Assembly: GCA_963565915.1 (NCBI GenBank)
Contig: OY751492.1
Location: 2,728,001 to 2,792,000 of the forward strand
Reading direction: 5' to 3'
Source: Entoloma clypeatum
Taxonomy: Eukaryota > Basidiomycota > Agaricomycetes > Agaricales > Entolomataceae
Length of the DNA: 64,000 bases
Shown here: positions 10,254 through 25,200 of the stretch, one piece after another
How the letters are laid out: every line of letters starts with the position of its first letter
Numbering within the stretch: the stretch's first letter is position 1
Position numbers and translations under genes: made by a program
The notes under the pieces: model-generated
Seen by the model: only the letters and a program-made list of their open reading frames with translations
The model's database searches: none
Told to the model about the DNA's origin: nothing

Positions 10254-13200
10254 TATACATCTGACTCATTTTTGAAAAAAGTTTCACTATTTGTTTCACA
10301 ATTTGTACTTCCTTCCTATCGTGAATATTTAGTTTGTTTTGCCATATATTTCATGAACAGAAGATGTTCAAACCAGATATTTGAGCCCAGAACACATGAC
10401 CAAACTGCTAAGTAGGTAAAACGTCGGAGCTTCATCGGAGTCCGTCGGAGGTCGGATGTAGGACTGAGACCGGAGCAGAACTCTGGAAATGCGGAGGAAC
10501 GACGAAGGGGAGGGACGTGGCTTCAACGTATGTGTTGCGCCCCCGTTTGTTGGATAAGGTGTCCCAATTTCAGGAGGTCGGAGGAGAGGTCGGAGGTGCA
10601 GAGGTCCTCGGAGAGATCTCAGTGAGAGACACATTGACATGGAAATGGTCGGACGACGTCGGAGTTGTGACTCAGACACAGTACTGAGCTCATCGAAGGG
10701 TAACGATGGAGGAAGAGCAGTAGATGAGGATGTCATCGGCGTATTGTACCACAGCGAGGATCTCTGGCATGAATGGGGAGTAGAGGAGTGAACTTTGTTG
10801 ATATTCAAACTGAGGAACTACAGGTATGGTACAAGCTTAAATATCTAAATGTGATTACTTTACGGAGATGGTCGGAGTAGGTCCAGAGTTGTGGCATAAG
10901 TTGCCAGCGACTGTAACGAACATCGGAGATGTCGGTCAATGGACCATGCAGAAAAGGCGATGCATAAGTAAACGGGAATATGAATATGAAATACATAAAG
11001 GCATGGAGTTATGAATATGAAATGCACGATGGCAACGTGCGGAGATGCAGAGGTAATGGATGTCCAGAATATTGGAATTGATCGGAGATCATTGGAGCGG
11101 AATTGATCAGAATTGATCGGAATTGATCAGAGGTTGTTGGAGCTAGAATGGTATATAACACAAACTTATGATGATCACATATTGAATTTGTTTTCCCTTT
11201 TATGCCCTGGATTACTGTAGTATTACGACCATAGGTTCACATAACATGTAACACGGGGTCGTGAACTGAACCTATATGACCCTCGTAATGCATAACATAC
11301 CTCCATGAATATGTTCCAAAAGTAACATATTATTTATTTTTTCTGACTACCAAATGCCACAGGCTCTAGTGATTGGGATTCAGTGTTTCCCTGAGTCTGA
11401 ATGCCATTTTTTGTTTGAATGGTGACAGGGTGGAATTTTTAAAGCACAAATTGAGAAGATGATCTGTTAAAAATGAATGAATTTCTGACCATAACGCGTG
11501 ATGCAGGCTTGTGAACCCCATCCTGGTGAACCTATTGCATAACGCGTAACATGGCGTGAATCTATGGTCGTAATACTACAGTAATGGCAAAATAAAACAC
11601 TTATTTGTTTGAGATTTATTTTGCATATGCTCGTGGGATATACTGTAGAAGCCAATGCCCGCAGTGTCAAGGATCTCGAAACACATATGCCAGCATCCCA
11701 CAGAATGTCCTCAATCTGCCCCTTTACCTCCATGGCCCTTTTCAGTAGCCTGCATCTTGGATCCTGTTGAGCCAGAGTCTTCATCAGATGCTGAATCTGC
11801 CATCCCATCAGACTTGTCAAATTGGCTCAACAATGTACCCTATGATCCCAACGAAGAAATTTCCTCACGTGCACTCCACCTATAGCTGCTGAAAGTCACA
11901 TGACCACAAGACACTTGTGTGGCGAGTGCTGTCGCGCGGCGTTCGGAGATGGTGGGTCAGATGGGCCGTGAAGGCGAAAAGAGTCGGAGCGTCGTTGCCT
12001 CAGATGAGTGAGCTAAAGAAACAGGAATCTAAGAACGAACTGCTACATGACTGATCACATGACTCCGGATGCATGACGAGATCCGCGGTCAGCCAGAACC
12101 ACTCCCCCACACTTGCGATCAAATTGTAACCTTTCAGTTCGTGTTGAAATGGGAGTTGCTGGGTTGTGGGATGTAAGTATATTCACTTGAAACCTCACTG
12201 GTTGATTCATGGTCTCGTTCTTCAGGTTATCCGACCTGTAGGTCAAACACGCTCCTTGACAGAACTTGCCATGACAGAAGGCTTTGAAGCCAACCCAAAC
12301 GGCCTAAGAGGTTTCCGCATTGGAATAGACGCTAGTATCTGGTTCTTTCACGCGGAATACGGGCGCGAGGGTGAAAATCCTGTCCTCCGAACACTGTTCT
12401 TCCGGTGTGCCACCCTGACACACTCGCCTTTCTTGCCTCTCTTCGTCTTTGATGGCCCGAAGAGACCTGATGTCAAGAGGGGGAAAAAAATAAACAAGAC
12501 TGGTCATAAGCTCATTCCCGGAATGAAGTCAATCCTAGAGTCTTTTGGCTTTGAATGGCGAACGGTGAGATCCCGGTAGGAGTTTGTTGATTCGTATTCA
12601 TCATCCTAGTTTTTAGGCCCCAGGAGAGGCAGAGGCAGAACTTGCGTATCTGAATCGTATTGGGCTCATCGACGGCATTCTATCAGACGATGTGGACAAT
12701 TTTTTGTTTGGAGCCACGACGGTGATTCGCAAGTAAGTAATCCATAATACCTAGTAGCGTCCCGACTGACAGACTTCATAAAGTCCAAGTAATAATCTCT
12801 CGGGCAATCGTGCAAACCCCGTTTTGAATGCAGCAGGAAAGGATGACAAAAACCACACTCGAGTGTTCCGTTTGGCCGACATCAAGTCTCACCCCGATGT
12901 CCGCTTGACGCGAGGAGGGATGATCCTTATAGGTCTCATGAGTGGTGGCGACTATCAACAAGGCGGGCTCGCGCGTTGCGGTACGGTGACTGCACATGGG
13001 CTAGCAAAATGTGGCTTTGGGGATTCGCTCTTCCAGGCCGCAACCAGCCTCAGTAGAGAGGATCTCAGGCAGTTCTTGCTGAATTGGCGCCATGAACTCT
13101 GTCATGAGCTGCAGACAAACTCTCAGGGGCATATCGGCAGAAAGCAACCAGCCCTTGCCAAGTCTGTTCCTGCGGACTTTCCCGACGTCGATGTCCTACT

Positions 13201-16200
13201 TTCGTACACCAATCCCATCACCTCAGAATCAATGGGCCGGTCGGAAAACAATGCTACATTGACCTGGTCGAAAGAGCCAGATTTGGGAAAGTTGGCTGGC
13301 ACTTGCGAATTCTATTTCGAGTGGGGATATAAAGAAGCAATTATCAAGCGTTTCAGGACTGTCATCTGGCATGGTGCAGTTCTTCGCATTCTGCGTCGTG
13401 CTGTCCTTGATCTAGACGCGAAGGGCACCTCTGTTGGACCTTCGGAGCCCTCGACACCCAGAAAGCCCGGTAAACGAGGACCCCTGCCTTGTGGGACTCC
13501 TTCTAAAATGATTGCAAGACATTTTTCGTCTTTGACTCTTGGCGCTGTGGATGGGGATAATCCTGACGAAGATGAACGTCTCATCATCAAAATCCATTCA
13601 GAGCGTCGACATGTTTCAACAGATGGAATCTTGGAATACCGCTTGGAAGTTTCTCCCACCCAGCTTGTCCGAATCACCGAATCAGGAATCAAAGGCACTC
13701 GCTCACCAGAGGGTCCGGATGAATGGGCGGACGAAGACGAAGACGAGGATGGGGCAAAGGGAACTAAGAAGCCTCCTCCTGACCCGCAAAGCCACATACG
13801 TGTGTGGATGCCAGCTAGTATGGTTCGGGTCGTTGAGTCGGCTTTGGTGGAAGATTTCGAATCCATCAAGCAAAGAAAGCTGAATAAGAAGACCGGAAAG
13901 GGTCGTTCAAAGGCCGTTGGAACGGCAAAGGCTATCGCTACTATAGAAGAAGAGTCACCCGGTTCAGACAGCGGATTGCCAACTATCAAACCTTTTCGTA
14001 AAGGGGCTCCAAAGTCCAAAACAAAGATTTCAAGTGTTACGAAATCAGACTCCACTCCCGCCATCCGAGATTTGAAAAAAAAGATCACTAGGACGCCCGG
14101 TGATTTGAAGAGCTACTTCACCACCGCAAAATCATCAAATAATCCACCTGCGAAAAATTGGAAAGTATCAAAAGCTTCTCCTACCAACGTACATGTGCTA
14201 GCACTGGATGATGATGACCACCGAACTTCGCCTCGGCCTGTCATGGTTCGTGATCTCACGAAACAGAAAATCAAACCCATAAAGAAGGCTTTGGCCGACG
14301 CTGCAACACCGACCAGCCAACAACATGAAGGGAAAGTTTTCCAGAGCGCAGTGGCGTCATCAGTTCACGGCCCCTGTGAGGATGAATCCCACCACTACGA
14401 CTCCGATGATCCCTTTAGTGCCCCTCGGCATCCACCGACATCTCTAGCAACACTGCCTATTACACAGGCTCGGAAACACTCCCCTACCTCCTCTGCATCT
14501 AGTTCTGAATATATTCCCTCCCATCTTTCCAAATCTCCTCGTAGGTCCTTCATACATACGTCCCCCGGGAAAAGAAGCGCTCTCTCTCCCGCTCTTACAG
14601 GAAATCTCAGTCCGCGAGCCACTTCTCCTTCTCTCTCCCGCCCTCAACCTCCATCTCGGTGCCAGTTGGGGCAACCGCGAATCATTGAAATTTCTGATTC
14701 CGATGACGATAGCGTCGGGCCAGCCTCAATGGTCCCCCCGCTTTTACTGGCTAGAGCACGGGCTAAAAGCAGAACCAAAACGGCTCCAGTAAAGCTGACA
14801 TCAATGGACAAATTTACCCAGCCAGCGAAACCTTCTGGGGGTGAAAACAACTTAAAGTTCATCATTGATCTTACCTGATTTTATTCAGCACACATGTACC
14901 CTGTATCGTTTACTTGTACGACGTGATGTGAAGTATACCAATGGCAATTTATCCAGGCACGGCCTCCTTCAAAACATCATTGTAAAATCTTTGAACGCCT
15001 CCAAACTCGAGATCTCCTCGCTACCAGACTCAGGAGCTTGTGGGGAAGGAATCTGATTTTTGAAACGGCGTATGGACTCAAGCCGCGTACGCCAGTTAGT
15101 TTTCATTTCTACGCGCTCTGTGTCCCTCTGCGTATGGGCGAAAACCGAAGCAAACCAGTCAGCCAATTGACTGAGCTGTCGGACAAATAGAGGGAGATTT
15201 TCAGCAGATATTAGCTTGAAATGACCGACAGGAGCAAATTCCAGCATTCCAGGGGCACGCTGCATAGTGACTTTGAAGTATTCGTTCTCGTGAACATGGT
15301 TAGAAAACGCGGTGATAGCGCCCAAGGAGTGTGGTTCTATGATGATGTTCACGAATTGAAATTGAGTGGATAGTGTCTCAAATCGATAGGGTAGTCCAGA
15401 GTCATTCCATACAATCCGGACATAGTCGTTGCCTATATGGCGCTTTTTGTTGTTGCATTGCGGGTCATGCTCGCTGGTGGGCATCATGGTCGCGGTATGA
15501 TACAGGATTTGTCCTATATCATCCCACCAAGCGTACGCATACTCGCCATCCTCGTCAGGATCGAGACCGCCAGCATAGACGTCAACTTGACCACGCAAGT
15601 TAATCAGTCTTCCGAGACCCTCAAGAAAGCGAGTGTATGCCGGAGAACCATGGGTATTGCGAAGAATCTCGACTTCGTCACTTTGATTCGGGGCAACATA
15701 CATGATGCCTACTTTGTGCGTGTCAATCACAGGTATTCGATCCAAAGTCCCCACAAATTTGGCCACCATAGCTGGATCAGCGACGACCCTAGTATGATAT
15801 GGATTTGTGCGCTCGGGATACCCTGTCAGCTGAAGCGCAAAATAGGAGGGGTCAATCGTGACCTCTTTGCGACGTTGGGAAGGAGCTGTGCCACTCCAGA
15901 CATAACCGGTGACTGAATTGGGGCGAGGAGGTTGGTCCCCTCCGTTGTCGTCCGCCGTGAAGATAGGACGGATTTCCGCCTGAAAATCTTCGCGTAAGTG
16001 ATAGTATGCTTTGATTTCATGACATATTACCTCCTGGTCGCCTACCAATACAGATCCGTCCACTCCCTCCCTGTCAACTGATATGGGAACGGAAGAATTG
16101 CGCTCCACCATCAGTGTTGCGGGGATAGAGAATAAATCGGGATCTACGTCTCCGGATCCAACCATGGGTAGATTCTCGGCTCGGCACAGGAATTTTGAGA

Positions 16201-19200
16201 GCCCAGAAGGCCGACGACAGAGTACTTCGATCCACCCCCTCTTCGCCAGCGAACGCATGGTAATGATGGAGTGACCTGTGAGCCATGTTCTTTCGCGGAT
16301 TGCTTCGTGTGATGATCCTGGAGAAGGTGTCATCACAATATCATTGAATACTGATGGTGCAGGACGGGGGTCGGCGCTCGCATAAGCGTACCGAGCAAGC
16401 CAGTCAAAACACACTTCTGTAGGGTCATCAACCTTGTCCTTTCCCTCGTTCGCCAATAGGAGCTGGCGCGTAATATACGGGACGTGGCGAATCCTATCTG
16501 GCACCTTGAGAGCTAGGAACCAACTATAGACGACGGCGTAGGAGAGAATTCGGACGTGTTGTGATAATGCCCATGATGCCGTCGGGGAGTCAAGACGGTT
16601 GTAATGTTGCAAGTATTGCAGAGCGAGACCAAAGACCATCTTATAGTCGTTTTCGGTGAAATTGGCATATAGTGGTGGGAGTGATACCACTATTGATAGG
16701 AAGGCTAAGATGTGAACGGCCATATCTGCATTCGACATGATTTGAGAGAGCATTTCGAGAATCCTCGGAAGGCATTTCGTTATCGATGCCTGCAGCTCGA
16801 AGGCAGCAAGTGATAGTGCATGCAAGCAGCACTTGATTGCAGGAACCTGACCATTCAAACCGGTCTGAAACATCTCGACGAGGAGATGGCACTGCTTCAA
16901 ATCGAAGCACCGGCGGTAGCTCACCAATACGGACAATGTATGATATGCCAGTCCATGACCATCGCGCGGCTTGATCCTGCCTTGAGGCCAAGGCCCAATG
17001 AGATGAGATGCCATGTCGCCACTAAGGATCCCGGAGCAGATCACGGAAAGCATTTTGCAGATGACAAGTCTAGAGTTCGGACCACAGAATAGGTGCTTGT
17101 TTGACAATTGGACGGGGAGGTGGCAGAGGACATATGACAAGATCTCCCAACTTGTTTCATTCTCCAAGATATCGACAATCGCCCGCAGGTATGAGGATAT
17201 TGGGAGGATTAATCGTTGCCCTGAGTTCTCAGTATCATACGTTATCAGGCCTTCGCTGGGGTCCGTGCCTGCCATGATGAATGGAAGAGCTTCGTGAACA
17301 TGCCATAAGGGCATTTGAGTTTTAGACCCAGGATTCCTCGGTAAAGCTGTTGTCGCCCTAGAACCACTTCTGCTCGCCGTTCCTGCAGAACGAGTCGAAC
17401 CACCAGGTCCACGTCCACGGTTCAATTGCCGACCATCCCGTTCCTTCGAGGAGCGGACTCCAGAAGACCCAGAAATATCCACACCAAAGGACGTCGAGCC
17501 AGCCCAAACACGATGGATAAGGCTGGAGAGCATAACGACATGACTTGGAGTCTCATGGCTAGAATATAAGCGATGAGACCGATCTGCCCTTAGGCTCATC
17601 AAGAATTGCAGCGCAGCTAGCCTTGCTCGCGTCGATTTACCCTCAATTGCCGTTTTTACAAGGACGTGAAAAACCTTTATGGCCAGGATAACACAGCTTT
17701 CTTGCAAAGCAAATGGCGTAAAGGCCATTTGGCTAAAAATCGTGATGAATGTGGAAACAGCGGCCACAGCACGAGAGATGCGCAAAGGGGAGGGAGGATC
17801 AGGTGGTGGCAGGGCAGATAATCCATCTGGAACATCGTCGGAGACTTGTTGAGGTAACAACTGCGAGCGGGAGGGACCTGCAGTCAAAGATGAAAGAAGA
17901 GACATAACGGAAGGTAGGCCTGACTCCTTCTCCCTTTCTCGCTCTTTGCTCGGTGTTGTATGCTCGCTTTGTGCCCGCGATAGGCTCGGTGAAACAATAG
18001 ATGATTGGGGAGGGACTGACGGGGAGGGTGAGGGGTCGACTGTTCTAATAGAGGCCGAATCGCAGATATCGTCTTCCTCATCACCGTCGATTTCAGAAGC
18101 TGCGGCGAGGAGAATGTCAAACAACTTCGAGATCGTGTTGTCATCATGCTCGCCATCCTCCCCTACTGTCCGCAAAACAACCTCGTCCCCAAGAATCTTC
18201 CACGCAACATGTTCAGGATTTCTATCGCCTTCGTCCTGCAAGGAACGCTCGCAGAATTCCCAAACGAGCTCCGCCAGTGGTTCTCGATAAGCTTTCATGT
18301 CCCTCACGCCTTCATAGACCAAGGCGAGAGCTTCCATAACCGCACGGCTCGTAAGAGGTCGGTGAAAGCTCACCAAAGCCCTATTTTTGAGCAGGCTTTG
18401 CCAATTTCTGAGCCAGTCCGGCGAGGTTGGATATAGATCATGCTGTTCAGTCATGATGCGGGGAAGATTAGCCGTATCAGCATCCGCGATATTATCCGCT
18501 ATTTGTATGAGGATAGTCGACAGCAGAGGACTGGTAGGAGTCGTGTGATCACGGGACAGGAGTGTAGAAAGACTGCGGAGAAGAGGGCTAGGGAGCGCAG
18601 GAGATTGGCAGAGTGGCAGAATGAACGGCGACGTGTCTTGATTCCTTTGAGAGAGCGATAAAATACGCACTCGAAGAAGAAGTACTTGCCTCACCTTAAC
18701 GGAAGCACATATTCAACGAGTTTTTGGAGTGTTTCTCCAATCACACATGCCTCTTCCTCATCTAGTTGACCTCTGTCCTCCTCTGCCCTGGAATCCAACT
18801 CTTGCCATATATCCTTTAATATCCCCGCAGCCTCCTCCAGAATATCCTCCTTTCCTTCCCGAAACCTTTCCAAATCCTCTTGTTCTTCGTCGTACGTTTG
18901 CCACCATACCCAAGCCTCGACACTCTTGGTCAACACTCTTCCCAAACGCGCTGCATCCCATCCATTACGACCAAGGCCAAGGGCAGAAGATGTATAATCT
19001 TCTTTTGGCCAAGCTCTCTCCATTAAATCCCGTTCCAAATTCAGATTCCCGGGGGCGCCTGAGGGCAAATACGCCACGGAGGTCTCCCGAAGTATGTATG
19101 CTCTCGCGAGCCTAATGGCAAGTGCCCGGCGAACATGGTTCCGGAACGTTCGATGTGCACCAAGGGAAGTTTGAATGATCGCAGAAACAACATCTGACGC

Positions 19201-22200
19201 TTTGATATGCGAGTACCTTTCTTGAGGTTTGTTATCATCGGTCGTGTTAGTAGGCGGGAAAAGGTTGTCTTTGAGTATACACATGCATGTCGTTGAATAA
19301 GGCCCAGAGAGAAGGGCGTTAAGCGTTTCGGTGATCTTGTCTTCGGAAGTTGCTTTCTTAGCTGGATGGGGCAAGATCGATAGACGCGGAAGTGGTGAAG
19401 AACAGAAAGCAAGAGCTCGAAATAGCAAGGGTAATATAGAATCGAGATAGGCTGGGGAAAGCGTTTTAAGACAAGATGCGAGATGGTCAAGATAGATCGA
19501 AATGGCAAGATCAGCGGGATATTTTGATTGATAGTGACCGGATGGAGATGGCGGATGGGGCGAAGAAAATGAAGTAGCAGATACCGACGAGTTATTTCTC
19601 CTGTGAGCTAGAGCGGATGGCTTGGATGGCGTGTTGTTGTTTGATGCGGGGTCAGACGAAGGAGGCGAATGTCGATCTTGGTACCGGACTTTATTACGCA
19701 GCAAGATGGACCGATCCACCAACTTGGCATAAAAGTCCAAAACACCAGCCAGGCCCTCCTCCGATATCCGAGCTATAGTTTCCACACGGCCGAGAACGTC
19801 AGCGAGAAATTTGACGAGGATATCGACACTGCGCTCGCGCTCCGCCCGCTCCGTACGTTCCACGACCCCCTCATCCTTTAACAAGCCCTCAAACCCACCC
19901 GCGATCCATGATTTGAGGAGCTCTAGGAATTCAAGTTCGATGCCGACAATATCGGTGCCGTATCTAGAAAGTGCCCTGAGAGCTTTGAAACGTGGTTCCC
20001 AAAGGTCGACTCCCCATGGCTTGGTAGAGCCGCGGAACAGGGCGAAATACGAAAGTCGTTCCGCTGTGGTCAGAGGCACCGCTTCATGGTTTTCGCAGTA
20101 GGCCGAGAGTATGTCGTATCCTGCAGCCTGAACAGCGACTGGCGAATCGACGTCACACAGGGACGCGAGGATAGGGTTCAGGGTGGCGCGACGAGGCAAT
20201 GGGGAATGTGTGGAAAGGACGGTAGCGAGAACGCGAGCATGTGATAAGCTTGGGACGGCTGGTGGTGTCAACGCCTGGATCAAGTCTTCAAGTGATAACG
20301 AATGCGGGGAGACCGACTTGACGGAAGGTGCCGATGGTGTGTCTTTTGGTCTGCGCCAGGCAAAAGTGGAGAATGAGCCTGTGTTGGCCCTTGGACGCGA
20401 CTTGCTCTGTGTATCGGCATCCAGAGGCTGGCGGGACATTCACAGATAGAAGCTGCTACTCCCAAAGGAAGTTGTACTGGGCCGTAACAAAGACAGATTC
20501 GCGACGAACCTCGGAATGATGTGTATGATAGATAGAGCTGAACCTCAACAGTTTCAAGAAAGAGTTCGTGAAGAGACACTATCAAGATCGTTATGGCGGC
20601 GGTGGGCGTCCAAGAAAAGAAGATTGCACAAAATGATTCATTTGTTTGCATCATCACAATGATCCTGGTACATCTGGTATACATTCATACACACTCAAAC
20701 ATCTCTCAAGGGTCAGGACGAAATCCTATTATATCCGAGAGAGAGAAGTTCACAGTACAGCGTTAGATCCAACGACCTTCCTACTCAAAGACCAAGGAGA
20801 CGAGTACATGAGTACATTCCGACAAGATTCCGAAAGAAGCTCATGCTGATGATTCCCTCAATTTTTGCACCAGCCATCGCTATTAGTGATATAATCAACC
20901 GATCCGTTGGGCTGAGTCTGGCCTCCATCGTTATCAGCATCAGTAGCAGTATGGCAGTCTCGAAACAGGGAGCAGGTAAGCTGGGTGCTCCCTCCTTTCC
21001 CGTTCACGTCATGATAAGCTACAAATACGAATACATCATCAGCGTTCAGCGCGGTACAGAGAAAGAGAAACTGGGAATACTGTTGACAAATTTGCAGCCA
21101 GTGGCGCCATTGCACATTGCCTGACATTCTATAAATTTGTTCAGTTCAAGTCTAATAAGGCTAATAATGTAAATTGAAACCCACGAGCAATGGTATCGAC
21201 AAGACCGTATGTCATATAATCGGACGCCTGAGTAGCACCCGTGAGGTTATGGAAGGTCTGGGTGTAGCTTCCAGGGGTAGGGGGAGGGGGGGGAGGGGGG
21301 CCATGAGGACATTGCAACCAAAGGGGCAACAATTCCAACACAAAGCAGATGAGCTTCAATAACCCAAGCGGTTAGCAAACATAACAATCGACATCAACGT
21401 CAAGAAAGCCTCACTCCACCAAGGCAGGGCAGTTCAGGGTATAGGGAGGAATGGCTTCCGTAATACCACCCAGGATTGCTGTTCGAAGTCCAAGGGGGGT
21501 TGGGCGCGCCGTAGCAGTTGGTGGGAGAGAGGTCAGCACCGCCGAGTAAGCCTGTGAGATCGCGGCTGTCCAACGGGGAGGATGCCACGCCCGTGGCGAT
21601 GGAAGCAGAAGCGAAGATGGCGGCAAGGCGCATAGCGATCAGAGTACACTTGGGTGCGAAGCGGTCTGAATACGGTGCTGGGCTGAAAGCTACCAAGCGA
21701 GGGTTCCTCTCGCCCAGCTTTATACCCAGGAATCAGAAGGGTTCAAGCTCAAGCCTCAAGGAGTAGATCTTCGGGGTGCATTGCGGTCTATTGGGGTCGG
21801 CCGAGAAATTGACGTGCAGGTTGTGCTTCGTCGTGCCTAATGCCAGACGTCAACATTGTTCCTGGTCGATGTCACAGCAGTAACTTACGCATGGAGCTTA
21901 TATGTACATAAGGTTTAACAATGGATGAGTGAAACTGAACATCAGGTTGATCCAGTGTCAATCATCTGAACTGGAGAGACCTCATCCATCGGATTTGAAA
22001 TATGTAGGTACTTGAGCTGTTACATTGGCACCTGCGCAGAGAAGGGTAATGAGTAAGTAATCAATGAGGAAGCCGCCGCTAGCAAATAGCAAGGCATGCT
22101 GCTGTCAATAATATACTTACTTGCTTCCATTCCTATACATACTTACCAAATTGGAAGATTGCGCGTATGGGTGTTCGCTTGAAGCCACTTGAAGTTTTAG

Positions 22201-25200
22201 AATCACGATGGGACGGCGAAGACGGAGATTCCCAGAATCGAAGACGGTGTTCCATGTGCATGCATCCAGAGTCGATAACTGAAGGGATCTTTGCTGCCTT
22301 TTCACATTTTTGTCACAAGTCAGACTGTCGTGAAAGAGGACTATCTGGGGGCATCTTGTTACTTGATGTTCTAACTCGGGTGTATGGCAAGTGTACTTAT
22401 GGCGGGATGAATGGAAATTAGCCTCAGGTACCGATCCTTCTGGCTGCAATTAGGGAGGAAAATGGAAAGTTCAAATACTCACTGCTCACCCTTCGTGCCT
22501 TGAGCGTGTGGCGCCGACGTCGCGGATATCCTTGAAACGGGAAGGAAAGCAAAACACGCACTTATGTAACAGCGCCAGCACGCAGTGACTTATTGTACCA
22601 GTAACTTCCGTTCTGTATATTATCTTTCAGCATTCTAGTAGGACTCCAGCCTCTAAGTAATACAAGCCCGGATAGACAGAACGCCGCAGCGATCTTCAAA
22701 TCACTTTAACTCACTCCAGGCCCTTCTCATCCCCGGAACATCGACCACCATCAAGTCCTGACCGAACATCGTCCGGAAGCACAGCCTTATCCATGAATGT
22801 CTCCTGTGCAGGGAACAGCCGAGAGAGGAACGCATGTACCACCAGGGCAGTGAAAAACTAATGATAACAAGAAACGGGTCAATCAGCGCACGCGCGCCAC
22901 AGTTGACGTACCCCATATAACCAGGCGATGTCAAACAGGTTCGACCCTTTACCAACAGTGATGTTTCCATTGATGCTTCCTATCAGGCCGGGGAGGTTTG
23001 GGGTGACCGAACACAGCAGGGTAAGAGCTGCTCTCCAATTCTTTGAAAGATAGTCCAGTAAAAACATGGTGAGGTAATAGATTTGGTCATGAACTCACAA
23101 TGCCGTTCCGATAACGATATCTGCCATGGGAATCATACATTGCCGGGACATCCACGTTTCCTCGATGAACTAACCAGTACTAGAGGGAGTGTGAGTTAGC
23201 GGGCGAGAACACAGGGTAGAGGGGACAAGGGACGACATCGCTTATCATGCTTCATGAACATGATTCATATAAGCAAGGACCAAAAACTTCAAGAACAACG
23301 GCATATCTTACATGCCGGCAAAGGGGCCCAAAAACACGGTGTATCCGTTCGTGAATGCAAGAAAACCAGGTGCTGAGGACAATATCTCCCACGGACATAA
23401 CGCCCACCCTCCTAAGATGGCACAAATGATCTGGCCTCGTCTGATGTTGATGTACTTGGGCGAGATTGCCATCAAGTCATTAGCGGCGCTGAGACTGTTG
23501 GCCGAAATGTTGACTCCGATGATGGAGAGGAGGAAACTAAAGGAAGCAAAAAAAGCTGCTGCCCTGTTGTCCCAGCGGTCGATGAGGTGAAGCGGATCCC
23601 AGAGAACTTCTCCATAAATCTTTTCGGCGGCAGATGTCACGGCGATGCCTGATACCCGGATGGATAAATGCACGCAAGAGATGATGGTGGGTGGTAGTTA
23701 CCTATGAATCCGATCAGTGTGAACACTATGGGAATAATGATTATCTGCACATATTGCCTAGAAGACTGTGAGACCAATTATGAGTGCTGACGCAGTTCAC
23801 CCACGCGCGTTCGTTCATGGCATATCGCTACTAAGAAGTCAAGCAAACTCAATGCAGAAATGGGAAGGGGTCGCACGGTAAAGTCTGGGATGTTGACCGC
23901 AACGGTAGCATAAGAACCGAAGCTGCTGTTGAGGGCTTTCAACCAGGCCCAGGTCATTGCGCTTCCGGTCAGTGTTGATTTTTGCGGAGCGAGACTGATT
24001 CTTGCGGGAACCCTAACCATGGCCCATATGAGAATGGCCAACCAAGCAGCGGGTACGGTGATAGATTTGATGGTGAAAAAATGGCGGATGCGCTGAGGAG
24101 ATACGAGTAACAGAGGAAGTTGAATTAACCAGTACAAGAAATAGCACATCATTCCTACGCGATGAACGCGTCAGCTGCAGCAATGATGAAGCAGATAAGG
24201 TGTACGGACCAACTGTAGTAACGTTGGAAGACAACGGCAAATGATTGGGGACATGAGCAACAGAGGGCCAGATAGCTTTCAACATTTGGTAGATGCATTC
24301 GGACCCAGTATATGTCTAGGAAGCGGATTAAACGATGGAATAAGGGGTGCTTTGGCGACTTACCTGAATCCCGAACCAAAACATGGCAAGGATAGCCCTG
24401 CTTATGACACTAAAATAGCTGAACCAGAAACCGAAGGAGGAACGGTTGAGTACAGCAAATGAGATGTGAAGACGGGCGCCAATGGTCCCATTAAAAACCA
24501 TTACAACCTTGAAAAAGGATGAGCCCATGCGTGAGGATGACCCGAGTGAGAGGCCTACCGCGATGATAGTATAGCCCACAGTAATGGCGACGAGCGCCTG
24601 ACGCCATGATAGACCAACGGCGAGCATTGAACTGGCAAGCTGCCACATGGCAGGATTAAATGCATCTGAAATCCAGTATGCAATGTAGTTCCAGGTTGTC
24701 CAAGTTCGTAGATGGGGTGGGACTGGGTCCATGTCCTTGTTGCTCCGGGCATATTTGTTGGCGGTGTCTGGCTCAAGGGCCCATCTTGCGGGACTGAAGA
24801 ACGACATGGAGAGGTCAAACAGGGTGCAAGTCACGACGAACCCTGCCAACTTATACTTACTTCCTGGCGAATGTCAGACCCCGGCGGCGTCCGGCTCGAA
24901 CCCCCGAGTTCTCGAAGACCGTAAATATATTGATCTCGTGACTCGATGTGCTTTGGCTGATACCCGCCCGCCGACCCCGACGATGCACTCGGATGCGTTT
25001 GATGTAATTCCGTTCGATGTACCCGTCTCTCCCCCTCTTTTTGTCGTCCGTCCATACTCACCCGTCTCCTCCAGGATATCAAAGGCGACTGGAAGAGGTT
25101 GGGCGCCGGATCATTCGGCAACGTCTACAAGGGTTCGTTTTCGTCGCGAATTTTTCGTTATCTGACGCTCAGCCAATCAGGCGTCTACCTCGGCATCGAG